DNA of 64,000 nucleotides from Sulfitobacter sp. DSM 110093 (GCF_022788715.1 NZ_CP085167.1:2105001-2169000); one strand, 5' to 3'; positions 48,001 through 56,665 are shown, counted from the stretch's first letter. Notes: a model not told the origin generated them from the letters alone. Numbers and translations are program-made.

Positions 48001-48189
48001 ATGGGCATCGACACCGAACGCGACATCGAAGCAAACCTGCAAATCGGCCCGACCGACAAAGGGATGGTCCGTCTCTTTATCGAAGGTGGTGGCGTGGAAA
48101 TCCCGATGGATTTCACCCCGGATGAAGCCCGCGAAATCGCCGAAGAAATCATGGCCGCTGCAAGCCGCGCGGGTAAAAAGGGCCGCTAG
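48001..48189 (+). CDS. DUF6324-type small protein
   Basis: A 62-residue acidic protein: GIDTERDIEANLQIGPTDKG, then a strand pair MVRLFIEGGGVEIPMDFTP and a helix DEAREIAEEIMAAASRAGKK (approximate parts). It fits a conserved Rhodobacteraceae family of unknown function (DUF6324). The start follows CCGGAGGCTCCC, a strong ribosome site. It is convergent with mmcB. Confidence 0.78.
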   Translation: MGIDTERDIEANLQIGPTDKGMVRLFIEGGGVEIPMDFTPDEAREIAEEIMAAASRAGKKGR

Positions 48190-48200
48190 GCCCCTGTCTT

Positions 48201-48659
48201 TCAAGACCAGTTCGGCGCCATGTCGGGATCGCGCAGCCTGTGCAGGCGCCGGGCGGCATGGGTCGCGAACTTTTGCACCATCACCTTGCGCCGCGCGGGC
48301 GCAAGTTTGGTCTCATCGCTCATTCGCACAATCTCAGCGCCATAGGCGTCACCGATGATGAGGCCGCTTTCCTCTGGCAGCAGATCGACCGGGAAATCGC
48401 TGTCGACAGCCCAGAAAAACCGATCCGCCCATTCTAAATATCCCTCCCACTTTGCGTCGCCCATGAAATCGGCGCGGCAGGACTTACATTCGACGATCCA
48501 AATCTCTCCCTTAGGGCCAAGCGCCATCACATCGACGCGCAAGCCACGTGCCGGCACCAATTCCTCAACGCAGGCGAAACCGAGATCGGCCAAATGCCGC
48601 ATCACCCCCCGCGCCAAAAGCTGGCCGGGCTGAAACTTTTGTATGTCTGTCTCCATCAT
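48201..48659 (-). CDS. mmcB: MmcB family DNA repair nuclease-like protein
   Basis: A 152-residue protein of the MmcB family, first linked to mitomycin C resistance and the SOS response in Caulobacter. The PD-(D/E)xK nuclease core is visible as GLRVDVMALGPKGEIWIVECKS, followed by DAKWEGYLEWADRFFWAV. A LexA box 12 bases upstream of the start supports DNA-damage induction. The second ATG, one codon in, is an equally possible start. It is divergent from the coiled-coil membrane protein gene. Confidence 0.9.
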   Translation of the reverse strand: MMETDIQKFQPGQLLARGVMRHLADLGFACVEELVPARGLRVDVMALGPKGEIWIVECKSCRADFMGDAKWEGYLEWADRFFWAVDSDFPVDLLPEESGLIIGDAYGAEIVRMSDETKLAPARRKVMVQKFATHAARRLHRLRDPDMAPNWS

Positions 48660-48671
48660 AGGGACAAATAT

Positions 48672-48686
48672 GAACATTTAGTGAAC
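48672..48686 (-). promoter_or_regulatory. LexA (SOS) box upstream of mmcB
   Basis: On the minus strand GTTC-ACTAAAT-GTTC matches the alphaproteobacterial LexA consensus GTTC-N7-GTTC exactly. It ends 12 bases before the mmcB start. Confidence 0.85.
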
Positions 48687-48766
48687 ACCCGCAAGAGGAA
48701 GTACCGGAAAGTTTGGTAATTTCCCTGCCGCCCCCTATCTTGAAACAAGCAAAGCGAGGGGATTCC

Positions 48767-50095
48767 ATGGCAGACCGCGAACCGATGAGTGAGACACAGG
48801 CGCGCGGTGTGCGTTACGCCCGTGAGTTGGAGGGCCATTTGACGTGGCTCGACACGTTTTCGGGCACTGCTTTGGGCGTCTTGGCCGTGGCCTCTGGGAT
48901 CTACACCTACCTCGGTGTCTCTTCGCTGTTGGACGACAATGGCGCCATGTCTGCCTTTGCGGCGATCGCCTATTCGGTGGCGGTGTCGGTCGGCATTTTC
49001 GTCTTTTGGTCATACCTTTTGCGCCTCTTCCCAGCTGTTCGCACCACCCGCGCGCGCATGGGGCTTCTTGGGGCGATGGGGCTTGGCTCCGTCGCGATCA
49101 TCGCGATGTCGAGCTGGCTCAACGCCGCTGCACTGGCCGGGTCGGCAGCGGTGGAACAGCACCTCGCTGAAACCGTGCAAGACTACCAAGGCGCGCTGGA
49201 GCGTACCCATGAAATCGCCCTTTCCGCCCAAGGGCTTGAGCGTGACGTGGCGCGCGTTAGGCAAAGTTTCGAAGACCTCAGCGAACAGGAAGCGGCAGGC
49301 AGCCTTTCGGGCCTTGCCGGGCGCGGCGCGGTGTTTCGGGTACTGCGACAGAAATCAGCAGAGCTTTCGGGGCTAGAGGCGCAGATCGCCACCCAGACGC
49401 CACTGGTGAATGATGCTTTTGCCGAAGGAAACCAAATCCTCAGCCGGATGCGCGCCCTTACCGTAGAACCCGGCCCCGTCGAGGCCCGCTCGGTCGAGTT
49501 TTCGGAACAAGCCGTGCGGCTGGCAGGGCTGATCACCCGACTACGCCAACTTTCCGTCGCCCCGCTGGTTGAACGCGCAGCACAGGATCTTGCGGCCTCT
49601 GTCGTGCTGCCCGAACTGGATGGCAGCAGCGAAGAACAGCGGGGTGCTCAGGGGGCCACGATCACCTCGGTACTAGAAGTGCTGGCCCAACGCGCTGCCA
49701 CCCTAGAACGCGCCGCGCAAGACGTGCAATCCATGCCGCCCGCCGCCGACACCACCTACACGCCGATCTCCAGCGCCGATGCGGTGATCCTTTATGCGCG
49801 CAACTTCGTGCCTTCTTGGGCCGGGGCAATTGCCATTGATCTGCTGCCCGCCGTGCTGGTGATGATCCTCGCCATTACCCAAGGCGCGATCCGTTCGGGC
49901 CGCGAAGGGGCAGCCGTCGAAGACACCCTAACCCTTGCGGAACTGCGCGCAGCCCTTGCCGCCGTGCGCGATGTGGATGCGGCGATGCAGGAAAGCCCCG
50001 CGCATAAACGCGCCGCCCCAGCCCCGCAACCATCCGATGAGGGTGGTGAGTCCGAAGACACGCCCGGCCACGTCACACCGATCAAAAGCACATGA
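48767..50095 (+). CDS. Coiled-coil membrane protein of unknown function
   Basis: A 442-residue protein with three N-terminal membrane helices (about residues 32-53, 62-85 and 97-117). A long Ala/Glu/Gln-rich helical region without membrane segments follows (about 125-330), probably a periplasmic or cytoplasmic coiled coil. A fourth helix is at about 361-381 (PSWAGAIAIDLLPAVLVMILAITQ), and the tail is disordered. I do not recognise the family. The start follows GCGAGGGGATTCC. The stop overlaps the start of the ClpP-like gene by four bases (ATGA), so the two products are likely partners. Confidence 0.65.
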   Translation: MADREPMSETQARGVRYARELEGHLTWLDTFSGTALGVLAVASGIYTYLGVSSLLDDNGAMSAFAAIAYSVAVSVGIFVFWSYLLRLFPAVRTTRARMGLLGAMGLGSVAIIAMSSWLNAAALAGSAAVEQHLAETVQDYQGALERTHEIALSAQGLERDVARVRQSFEDLSEQEAAGSLSGLAGRGAVFRVLRQKSAELSGLEAQIATQTPLVNDAFAEGNQILSRMRALTVEPGPVEARSVEFSEQAVRLAGLITRLRQLSVAPLVERAAQDLAASVVLPELDGSSEEQRGAQGATITSVLEVLAQRAATLERAAQDVQSMPPAADTTYTPISSADAVILYARNFVPSWAGAIAIDLLPAVLVMILAITQGAIRSGREGAAVEDTLTLAELRAALAAVRDVDAAMQESPAHKRAAPAPQPSDEGGESEDTPGHVTPIKST

Positions 50096-50868
50096 GCGAA
50101 TCCACGCCCCCAGACCAAGGCACCTCAGGCAAACCGCCCATCGTTGGGCGGGTGTTAATTGGCGTGCTGATCTTTCAGCTTGGCCTTGCGGTGCTGCTGT
50201 TCTGGGGGGATCTTGGCGAGGGGCTGCGCCTGCCGGGCTTTGGCCCACAAGCGCCAGAACTGACAGAGCCAATCCGCCCCGGCGATCAGACGCGCCGTTT
50301 CCGCCCCGAACGCGCGCCCACCCCCGGCCAACCAATGCCCGAGACCGATCTGCCCGACCGGCTGGTCTTAGCGCCCGTCTCTGGCGGGCGTGCTGCGCTG
50401 CTGGAAGGGGCGATCGAAGCAGGCGATGCCGAGCGAATCGTCAAGCAACTGACCGAACTTTCGCCCGCGCCCGAAGAGGTCTATCTGAACTCCCCCGGCG
50501 GGTCCGTGCGCGATGCACTAGAACTGGGCCGCTACCTGCGCCGCGAAGGGTTCAATACTGCGATGCGTAACGGCGATATCTGTTATTCCGCCTGCCCCTA
50601 CCTGCTGGCCGCCGGAGAGACGCGCGTGGTGCCGGATAGCGCTTCCGTCGGGGTGCATCAGCATTACTTTGGCGAAAGCACGCTATTGCCTGCCTTTGTC
50701 GCTGTAGAGGACATCCAGCGCGGCCAAGGCGAGGTTATGCGGTATCTTGATGAAATGGGGATCAATCCGCTGGTCATGCAGCATGCGCTGGTGACACCGC
50801 CCGACGAAATCTATGTGCTGCTGCCCGACGAGTTGCGTCAATACGGCTTTATTCCGTCCGAAGACTGA
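50092..50868 (+). CDS. Membrane-anchored ClpP-like serine protease homologue
   Basis: A 258-residue protein with one N-terminal membrane helix (about 18-38), a Pro-rich linker and a ClpP/crotonase-fold domain facing the periplasm. The oxyanion loop is YLNSPGGSVRDAL (residues 121-133), the probable nucleophile S156 is in GDICYSACPYLLAAG, and histidine candidates are H179/H181 in VGVHQHYF. This is the pattern of COG3904-type predicted periplasmic proteases. Two cysteines flank the serine (C154, C158). It is coupled to the coiled-coil membrane protein, which might deliver substrates or form a scaffold (inference). Confidence 0.75.
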   Translation: MSESTPPDQGTSGKPPIVGRVLIGVLIFQLGLAVLLFWGDLGEGLRLPGFGPQAPELTEPIRPGDQTRRFRPERAPTPGQPMPETDLPDRLVLAPVSGGRAALLEGAIEAGDAERIVKQLTELSPAPEEVYLNSPGGSVRDALELGRYLRREGFNTAMRNGDICYSACPYLLAAGETRVVPDSASVGVHQHYFGESTLLPAFVAVEDIQRGQGEVMRYLDEMGINPLVMQHALVTPPDEIYVLLPDELRQYGFIPSED

Positions 50869-50970
50869 GTGGCCAAGAGAAGTTTGCGAAATCCACCTTT
50901 GCCCCTTGCCCCAGCGCCCCTTGGCCCCTACATCGGGGTCGACGGGTTCTGCCCTGTTCGTGAACGTTAC

Positions 50971-51130
50971 ATTCCAGTGGCCTTAAGCAAATCCGAGGGA
51001 GCTGGCTCTGTCCGAGCCCTGGTTCGGTTACCTGGCGCCCACCTGTACATACAGGTCCTCGGGAATATAAAACAGCAGCGGCAGGTGCGGTTCCCGTCAC
51101 TCCCCCTTCGCTGCAATTTGATCTGATTGC
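50971..51130 (+). ncRNA. ssrS: 6S RNA (probable)
   Basis: This gene-free stretch folds as one long irregular hairpin. The closing helix is CAAAT (50988-50992) with ATTTG (51116-51120), continued by GGGAG/CTCCC and TGGC/GTCA; an asymmetric central bubble follows, and the apical hairpin is ACCTGTACATACAGGT. A long closing stem, central bubble and apical stem with an AGCAGCGGC segment on the 3' side fit 6S RNA, which binds the RNA polymerase holoenzyme. The ends are approximate. Confidence 0.65.
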
Positions 51131-51162
51131 TCTGGTCCTTAGGCCGGGAGCCCCCCGCGCCT

Positions 51163-51639
51163 TCAGAACGCTTCGGGACGGGCCTCACGTGCCATATGGT
51201 CAAGCACCGCGTTCACAAAGCTCGGCTCGCGCCCATCGGGGAAGAACGCATGCGCCACGTCGACATACTCTTTGATCACCACGCGCGGTGGCGTATCGTC
51301 ATGGCGGAACTCGGCGCCCGCGGCGCGGAACAGCGCACGCAGGGTGGGGTCGATCCGGGCGATGGCCCATTTGGCGACGATGGCACGGTTGGCCATCTGG
51401 TCAATCGGCGCCTGATAGTTCACCGCATCTTCGAGCACCCGAGAGAAGTGATCGACATCCCCCTCCTGCATTTCGTCGCCCTCATAGACGGCGCCGAAAC
51501 GATGGTCGATGAACTCGTGACGCACGACATCGACCGTCTGGGCGGAATGCTCCATCTGGAACAGCGCCTGCACGGCATAGAGCCGCGAGGCCGACTTCAT
51601 CTTACGTTTCTGATTGCCCGAAAGCGCGTTGCTGGTCAT
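51163..51639 (-). CDS. nusB: Transcription antitermination factor NusB
   Basis: A 158-residue all-helical NusB. The start region SASRLYAVQALFQMEHS is the classic NusB opening, and the end VIKEYVDVAHAFFPDGREPSFVNAVLDHMAREAR carries the conserved RNA- and S10-binding helices (read in parts). It acts in rRNA antitermination. The start overlaps the ribH stop by four bases, as in the widespread ribH-nusB operon. A later in-frame ATG (MKSAS) is possible. Confidence 0.95.
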   Translation of the reverse strand: MTSNALSGNQKRKMKSASRLYAVQALFQMEHSAQTVDVVRHEFIDHRFGAVYEGDEMQEGDVDHFSRVLEDAVNYQAPIDQMANRAIVAKWAIARIDPTLRALFRAAGAEFRHDDTPPRVVIKEYVDVAHAFFPDGREPSFVNAVLDHMAREARPEAF

Positions 51640-52187
51640 GCGAGGTTTGATCCATCCGTGTCGCCGGCCATCAAAGTGTCCTGCCCGAATGGCTTGAACC
51701 CGATGCCCTTGCTCTGGCGGCCCCATTTACGAGCGAGCGCGATAAGATGCAAGGCCGCAGCCGCCGCGCCGCCACCTTTGTTTTGCCCCTCGGGGTCGGC
51801 GCGGACCTCGGCCTGCTTTTTGTTTTCCACCGTCAGGATGCCGTTGCCGATGCAAAGCCCTTGCAGACCAAGCAGTTGCAGGGCGCGGCTGCTGTCGTTG
51901 CAGACAGTTTCATAGTGCGTTGTCTCGCCACGGATCACACAACCCAAAGCGACGTAGCCGTCGAAGTTGCTGCCCCGGTCGGAAATGCCGATGGCGGTGG
52001 GAATCTCCAACGCGCCGGGCATCTCAATGACCTCATAGGTGGCTCCCGCGGCCTCAAGCTCGGCCTTGGCTCCGGTTAGCATGCCGTTCGCGATGTCCGA
52101 ATAATAGGGCGAGACAACGATCAGCAACTTCACCGGCTCATCAAATTCCGGGCGCGGCAGGATGGTGTGTTCTTCGGCGGAAGCCAT
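51636..52187 (-). CDS. ribH: 6,7-dimethyl-8-ribityllumazine synthase
   Basis: A 183-residue lumazine synthase that condenses the pyrimidine and the four-carbon phosphate in riboflavin synthesis. Recognised stretches are LLIVVSPYYSDIANGMLTGA, EMPGALEIPTAIG, YVALGCVIRGETTHYETVCNDSSRAL (read in parts) with the active-site histidine, and GNGILTVENKKQAEVRAD. It lies 5 bases after the ribB stop and is coupled to nusB. Confidence 0.96.
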   Translation of the reverse strand: MASAEEHTILPRPEFDEPVKLLIVVSPYYSDIANGMLTGAKAELEAAGATYEVIEMPGALEIPTAIGISDRGSNFDGYVALGCVIRGETTHYETVCNDSSRALQLLGLQGLCIGNGILTVENKKQAEVRADPEGQNKGGGAAAAALHLIALARKWGRQSKGIGFKPFGQDTLMAGDTDGSNLA

Positions 52188-52192
52188 GGCAA

Positions 52193-53317
52193 TTACTCCG
52201 TGGTGATGGGCCGGGTGCCCACAATTTCCAGCGCATAGGCATCAAGGCCCAGATAGCGCGTGTCGGGATTGTCGGTCAGCAGGACCAACTCATGCAGCCC
52301 CATCGACGACAGGATCTGCGCGCCCAGCCCGGTGCGTTTGATGGTGCGCGGACGCTCGTCATCTTCGGCATCCAGCCGCAGGCGCGGATAGGGATCGCGG
52401 AAGAGCACAACAGCGCCGCGGCCCTCTTCAGCGATGATCTGCATCGCGCGGGGCAATTCGTCCGCCGGGCTGGGACCAAGGCCGAGGATATCTTCCAGCG
52501 CGTTGATCGCATGGGTCCGGATCAGCACCGGCTCGGGGGTCGAGATATCGCCCTTGGTCAGCACCACATGGTCGGTGCCGGTGATTTCGTCAGAGAACAC
52601 CCGCATCTGCCAATCGCCGCCGTAGGCCGAGGTCACGGTGCGGCTGTCACGTTCCACCAGCAGGTTGTCGTGCTTGTGGCGGTAAGTGATCAGATCGCTG
52701 ATCGTGCCGATTTTCAGCCCGTGTTCAGCCGCAAACTCCACCAGATCAGGCAGACGCGCCATTTCGCCATCATCTTTCATGATCTCGCAGATCACGCCCG
52801 ACGGGTGCAGCCCGGCAAGACGCGAGATATCGACCGCAGCTTCGGTATGGCCCGCCCGCACCAACACGCCACCATCGCGGGCGCGCAGTGGGAAGACATG
52901 GCCGGGAGTGGCGATATCGGCCGAACCGGCTTGCTCAGAGATCGCCACCGCCACGGTCAGTGCGCGGTCTGCCGCAGAAATACCCGTGCTCACGCCCTCA
53001 CGCGCTTCGATGCTGACGGTAAAGGCCGTTTCATGCCGCGAGGAGTTGTTTACCGCCATCATCGGCAAGCCCAGATGATCGACCCGCGCCGAGGTCATCG
53101 GCAAGCAGATCAGCCCGCGCCCGTGGGTCGCCATGAAGTTAATCGCCGCGGCATCGGCAAACTGCGCCGGGATCACCAGATCGCCTTCGTTCTCGCGGTC
53201 CTCATGGTCCACAAGAATGAACATGCGACCTTGGCGCGCGTCTTCGATGATATCTTCGATCGGCGAAATCGCGTCGCTCAGCCCTGTCTCGACCGGTCCG
53301 GGTGTGTCAAATTGCAT
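52193..53317 (-). CDS. ribB: 3,4-dihydroxy-2-butanone-4-phosphate synthase with degenerate GTP cyclohydrolase II-like domain
   Basis: A 374-residue fusion. The N-terminal half is a complete DHBP synthase (VDHEDRENEGDLVIPAQFAD, MATHGRGLICLPMTSARVD, GHVFPLRARDGGVLVRAGHTEAAVDI in parts). The C-terminal half aligns with GTP cyclohydrolase II but lacks the zinc cysteines: where GCHII has the SECLTGD...CDC pattern, this protein reads RTHAINALEDILGLG. The Arg of the catalytic loop is also changed. It therefore resembles RibBX proteins, and the window has no separate ribA. It is followed by ribH after 5 bases. Confidence 0.93.
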   Translation of the reverse strand: MQFDTPGPVETGLSDAISPIEDIIEDARQGRMFILVDHEDRENEGDLVIPAQFADAAAINFMATHGRGLICLPMTSARVDHLGLPMMAVNNSSRHETAFTVSIEAREGVSTGISAADRALTVAVAISEQAGSADIATPGHVFPLRARDGGVLVRAGHTEAAVDISRLAGLHPSGVICEIMKDDGEMARLPDLVEFAAEHGLKIGTISDLITYRHKHDNLLVERDSRTVTSAYGGDWQMRVFSDEITGTDHVVLTKGDISTPEPVLIRTHAINALEDILGLGPSPADELPRAMQIIAEEGRGAVVLFRDPYPRLRLDAEDDERPRTIKRTGLGAQILSSMGLHELVLLTDNPDTRYLGLDAYALEIVGTRPITTE

Positions 53318-53399
53318 CGGCTGCTTTCCATCTATCTGTTGCCCGGCTCTTAGCCTGACCCGCGCCGCTTGGCCAGAGCGCGCCCCGAAGGGCGCGGCG

Positions 53400-53987
53400 T
53401 CACATCTCGTTCAGGCGGGCCACGTAACGGGCCAGCGTGTCGATTTCGAGGTTCACAAGATCGCCGACTTTAGCGTCGCCCCAAGTCGTCACCTCTTTAG
53501 TATGCGGAATGAAGTTGATGCCAAAATCGCAGCCTTCGACGTCATTCACCGTCAGCGAGGTGCCATTCAGCGCGACCGAGCCCTTTTGCGCGATGAACCG
53601 CGCCAGATCCTTTGGCGCGCGCAGGGTCACCCGGGTGCTGTCGCCCTCATCTCTCATCTCAATAATCTCGGCCACGCCATCGACATGGCCCGATACGATA
53701 TGCCCGCCCAGTTCATCGCCCACCTTCAACGCGCGCTCTAGGTTCACGCGCCGCCCTTCGGCCCAATGCTGGCCAAGGTTGGTCTTCTGCACCGTCTCGG
53801 CGCTGATTTGCACCTCGTACCAATCATCGCCCAGCCCCACGACCGTCAGGCAGACCCCATCGCTGGCGATTGACGCGCCCATGTCGATGCTGCTGGTGTC
53901 ATAGCCGGTCTGAATGCGCGCGCGCAGGTCGCCTTCCTGCTCCAGCTTGGTCACGCTGCCAACGTCTGTGATAATGCCGGTGAACAT
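53400..53987 (-). CDS. ribE: Riboflavin synthase alpha chain
   Basis: A 195-residue riboflavin synthase with two similar lumazine-binding halves. The opening MFTGIITDVGSV is invariant in the family; GVCLTVVGLGDDWYEVQISAETVQKTN (in parts) and SVALNGTSLTVNDVEGCDF are the two matching halves. It dismutates two lumazines into riboflavin. The start at 53987 follows AAGGAGCCTATCC. It lies upstream of ribB on the minus strand and directly behind the divergent capsule gene kpsS. Confidence 0.96.
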   Translation of the reverse strand: MFTGIITDVGSVTKLEQEGDLRARIQTGYDTSSIDMGASIASDGVCLTVVGLGDDWYEVQISAETVQKTNLGQHWAEGRRVNLERALKVGDELGGHIVSGHVDGVAEIIEMRDEGDSTRVTLRAPKDLARFIAQKGSVALNGTSLTVNDVEGCDFGINFIPHTKEVTTWGDAKVGDLVNLEIDTLARYVARLNEM

Positions 53988-54115
53988 GGATAGGCTCCTT
54001 TGCAGTTTGGCGCAGTGGTAAACCCGCGCACCGCCACAGGCAAGAGCGGGTGACGCCACATTGTCGCCCCTATTATATGATGGTTAAGGGTAAACCACGC
54101 CGATTTAGGACCTGT

Positions 54116-55408
54116 ATGACCGTGACCGCCGCCCCCGCCCGCACCTTCCTGTTTCTGCAAGGCCCGCATGGGCCTTTCTTTAACAGTCTGGGCAAGATGC
54201 TGCGCCGGGCGGGCGCTGAGGTTTGGCGCGTGGGGTTCAACGCGGGCGACCGGGCCTTTTGGTTTCATCCGTCGACCTACATCCCCTATCGCGGCACGGT
54301 TGGGGACTGGCCGAGCGTTTTCGCCACCCTGTTGGACGAAAAACAGATCACCGACATCGTGCTTTACGGCGACACACGGCCCATCCACGCCGAAGCGGTG
54401 GCCGAGGCCAAGCGCCGGGGCATCACCGTGCATGTTTTCGAGGAAGGCTATATGCGGCCCTATTGGGTCACGTACGAGCGCGGCGGGTCGAACGGCAACT
54501 CGCGCCTGATGGAGATGACCATTCCCCAGATGCAGGCCGCTTTGGCGCGCTCGGACATGGAAGCTCCCCTGCCCCCGGGCCACTGGGGCGACATGCGGCA
54601 CCACATCTTTTACGGCGCACTCTACCATTGGTTCGTGATGTTCCGAAACGGTGACTACCGCAATTTCAAACCGCATCGCAGCCTGCCGGTGACCAAAGAA
54701 TTCCGCCTTTACCTCAAACGCCTGTTGCTGATGCCGGTCCTTGCCGCTGACCGCCTGCTGTCCACGCTGAAAATCCGGCTGGGCGGGTTCCCCTATCATC
54801 TGGCGCTGCTGCAACTGGAACATGACTCCTCTTTCCAGAAACATTCACCGTTCAACACGATGGCCGATTTCCTAGAGTTGGTGATCGAAGGTTTTGCCAA
54901 GGGCGCGCCGCAGCATCACCACCTCGTCATCAAGGCGCATCCGCTGGAGGATGGTCGCGTGCCGGTGCGGCGCGATGTCAAACGGCTGGCGCAGGCGCAT
55001 GGCGTATCAGACCGCGTACATTTCGTGCGTGGCGGCAAGCTCGCGCAACTTTTGAACGACACGCGCAGCGCGGTCACGGTGAACTCCACCGCCGGGCAAC
55101 AGGTGCTCTGGCGCGGCATTCCGCTTAAAGTCTTTGGCAGCGCGGTCTATTCCCAGCCTGAGTTCGTCTCAGACCAGCCCTTGCCAGAATTCTTTGCCAC
55201 GGCCAGCCGCCCCGATAACCGCGCCTATAAGGATTACCGCCGCTATCTGCTTGAAACTTCGCAAGTTCCGGGCGGTTTCTATGCCGCACGCGGGCGGCGT
55301 CAGTTGCTGCGCCAAGTGGTTGATATGATGCTCTCAGCCGAAGACCCTTACGATGCGCTTGAGCAAGGCACCGCGGCCCCTCGGCAACAGTTGCGGGTCG
55401 TAACCTGA
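54116..55408 (+). CDS. kpsS: Capsule polysaccharide synthesis protein (KpsS-like)
   Basis: A 430-residue KpsS-like enzyme, a Kdo transferase family member that builds the lipid-linked Kdo anchor of group 2-type capsules. Features are FLFLQGPHGPFFNSLGKMLRRAG, VHVFEEGYMRPYWVTYE, the basic HRSLPVTKEFRLYLKRLL region and VKAHPLEDG-like VIKAHPLEDGRVPVRRD, ending with VNSTAGQQVLWRGIPLKVFG. It is a cytoplasmic, membrane-associated protein. It begins the capsule block that continues with a KpsD/Wza-type exporter and KpsC, on the strand opposite to the riboflavin genes. Confidence 0.9.
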   Translation: MTVTAAPARTFLFLQGPHGPFFNSLGKMLRRAGAEVWRVGFNAGDRAFWFHPSTYIPYRGTVGDWPSVFATLLDEKQITDIVLYGDTRPIHAEAVAEAKRRGITVHVFEEGYMRPYWVTYERGGSNGNSRLMEMTIPQMQAALARSDMEAPLPPGHWGDMRHHIFYGALYHWFVMFRNGDYRNFKPHRSLPVTKEFRLYLKRLLLMPVLAADRLLSTLKIRLGGFPYHLALLQLEHDSSFQKHSPFNTMADFLELVIEGFAKGAPQHHHLVIKAHPLEDGRVPVRRDVKRLAQAHGVSDRVHFVRGGKLAQLLNDTRSAVTVNSTAGQQVLWRGIPLKVFGSAVYSQPEFVSDQPLPEFFATASRPDNRAYKDYRRYLLETSQVPGGFYAARGRRQLLRQVVDMMLSAEDPYDALEQGTAAPRQQLRVVT

Positions 55409-55522
55409 CTTAACCCATTCCTCCCTGTAGATTTTTTCTAAAGGCTACGTTAAGTTGCAAAGTAATACGTCATGATAATTGGCGATTTCGAGGCAGATAA
55501 TTCAGGTCGAGGAGACCGGGCA

Positions 55523-56656
55523 GTGAAATCCGTAACATTCCGGTGGGCGCGTCCCGTCGCAGCATTGGCGGCATTGGCCGTCATCTCATCTTGTGGTTTG
55601 CCACAGGTCGGGCCGAACAAACGGCAAATTTATGCAGGCTCAGTTCAACGCGAAGGGGATGCATTTGTCATCGCCGTGAACGACCGCGTGACCCGCGCCA
55701 TCGCCGTGGCCCCCGCACTCGGCTTTTCGGAAAGTTTCAAGAACGCGGGCCGGGTCGGCTCTGACACGATCCAACCGGGTGATATCCTTGGCATCACCGT
55801 TTACGAAAACGTGGACGACCCGCTACTCGGTGTCGAAGGCGCGCCGGCCACCCTGCTTGAAGAAGTGCAGGTGGATGGCGCAGGCTTTATCTTTATTCCA
55901 TACGCGGGCCGCATCCGTGCTGCTGGCAACACACCCGAAGCGATCCGCCGCATCATTACCCAGAAACTGGGCGAACAGACCCCCGACCCGCAGGTTGAAG
56001 TGCGCCGTGCCGCGGGTGATGGCTCTACAGTATCCCTGATCGGCTCCATTGGCGCGCAGGGCGTCTATCCCATCGAGCGCCCCACCCGCACACTTGCCGC
56101 CATGTTGGCGCGCGCAGGCGGTGTGACCATCATTCCCGAAATCGCGCAGGTCACCGTGATCCGGAATGGCCAGCGCGGCAAAATCTGGTTCCAAGACCTC
56201 TATGACCACCCTGAGTTGGACATCGCGCTGCGCCCGGGCGACCGCATTCTGGTCGAGGAAGACACACGTTCTTTCACCGCGCTCGGTGCCACCGGCGGTC
56301 AGGCCCGCGTGCCGTTTGAGTCGCAAAACCTCTCGCTTTTGGAAGGCATCGCGCAAGTGGGCGGCCTCAGCCCACTCTCGGCTGACCCCACCGGCGTCTT
56401 CGTGTTCCGCAACGAGCCTGAGGAAGTCGCCGAGCAGGTGCTGGGCCGCAGCGACCTAACCGGCGCGCAGCGTATGGTCTATGTGACCGATCTGACCAAG
56501 CCCAACGGCATGTTCATGGCCCGTGACTTTGTGATCCGCGATGGTGACACGATCTATGTCACTGAGGCGCCCTTCACCCAGTGGAGCAAGGTGATCTCGG
56601 CCATCACCGGCACCGCAGGGTCGGCAGACAGCATCACATCGCTCACCAGCGGCTGA
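55523..56656 (+). CDS. Polysaccharide export outer-membrane lipoprotein (KpsD/Wza-like)
   Basis: A 377-residue exporter. The lipoprotein signal peptide (ARPVAALAALAVISSC) ends at a lipobox with the cysteine in ISSCGLP. The Poly_export domain starts at DTIQPGDILGITVYENVDDPLLG; SLBB-like domains follow (VSLIGSIGAQGVYPIERPT; FTALGATGGQARVPFE). It forms the outer-membrane passage for the capsule. GTG 55523, seven bases behind GAGGAGA, is preferred over an ATG 51 bases upstream because the signal peptide then has the usual length. It lies between the kpsS- and kpsC-like genes. Confidence 0.88.
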   Translation: MKSVTFRWARPVAALAALAVISSCGLPQVGPNKRQIYAGSVQREGDAFVIAVNDRVTRAIAVAPALGFSESFKNAGRVGSDTIQPGDILGITVYENVDDPLLGVEGAPATLLEEVQVDGAGFIFIPYAGRIRAAGNTPEAIRRIITQKLGEQTPDPQVEVRRAAGDGSTVSLIGSIGAQGVYPIERPTRTLAAMLARAGGVTIIPEIAQVTVIRNGQRGKIWFQDLYDHPELDIALRPGDRILVEEDTRSFTALGATGGQARVPFESQNLSLLEGIAQVGGLSPLSADPTGVFVFRNEPEEVAEQVLGRSDLTGAQRMVYVTDLTKPNGMFMARDFVIRDGDTIYVTEAPFTQWSKVISAITGTAGSADSITSLTSG

Positions 56657-56665
56657 TCCACGCCG

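Noticed and set aside
52292..53353. A 353-codon plus-strand frame across ribB
   Set aside because: Shadow of ribB, with no start signal or domain.
53988..54115. Possible FMN riboswitch before ribE
   Set aside because: The short gap does not contain the conserved FMN-element sequences; the same holds for the region before nrdR-ribD.
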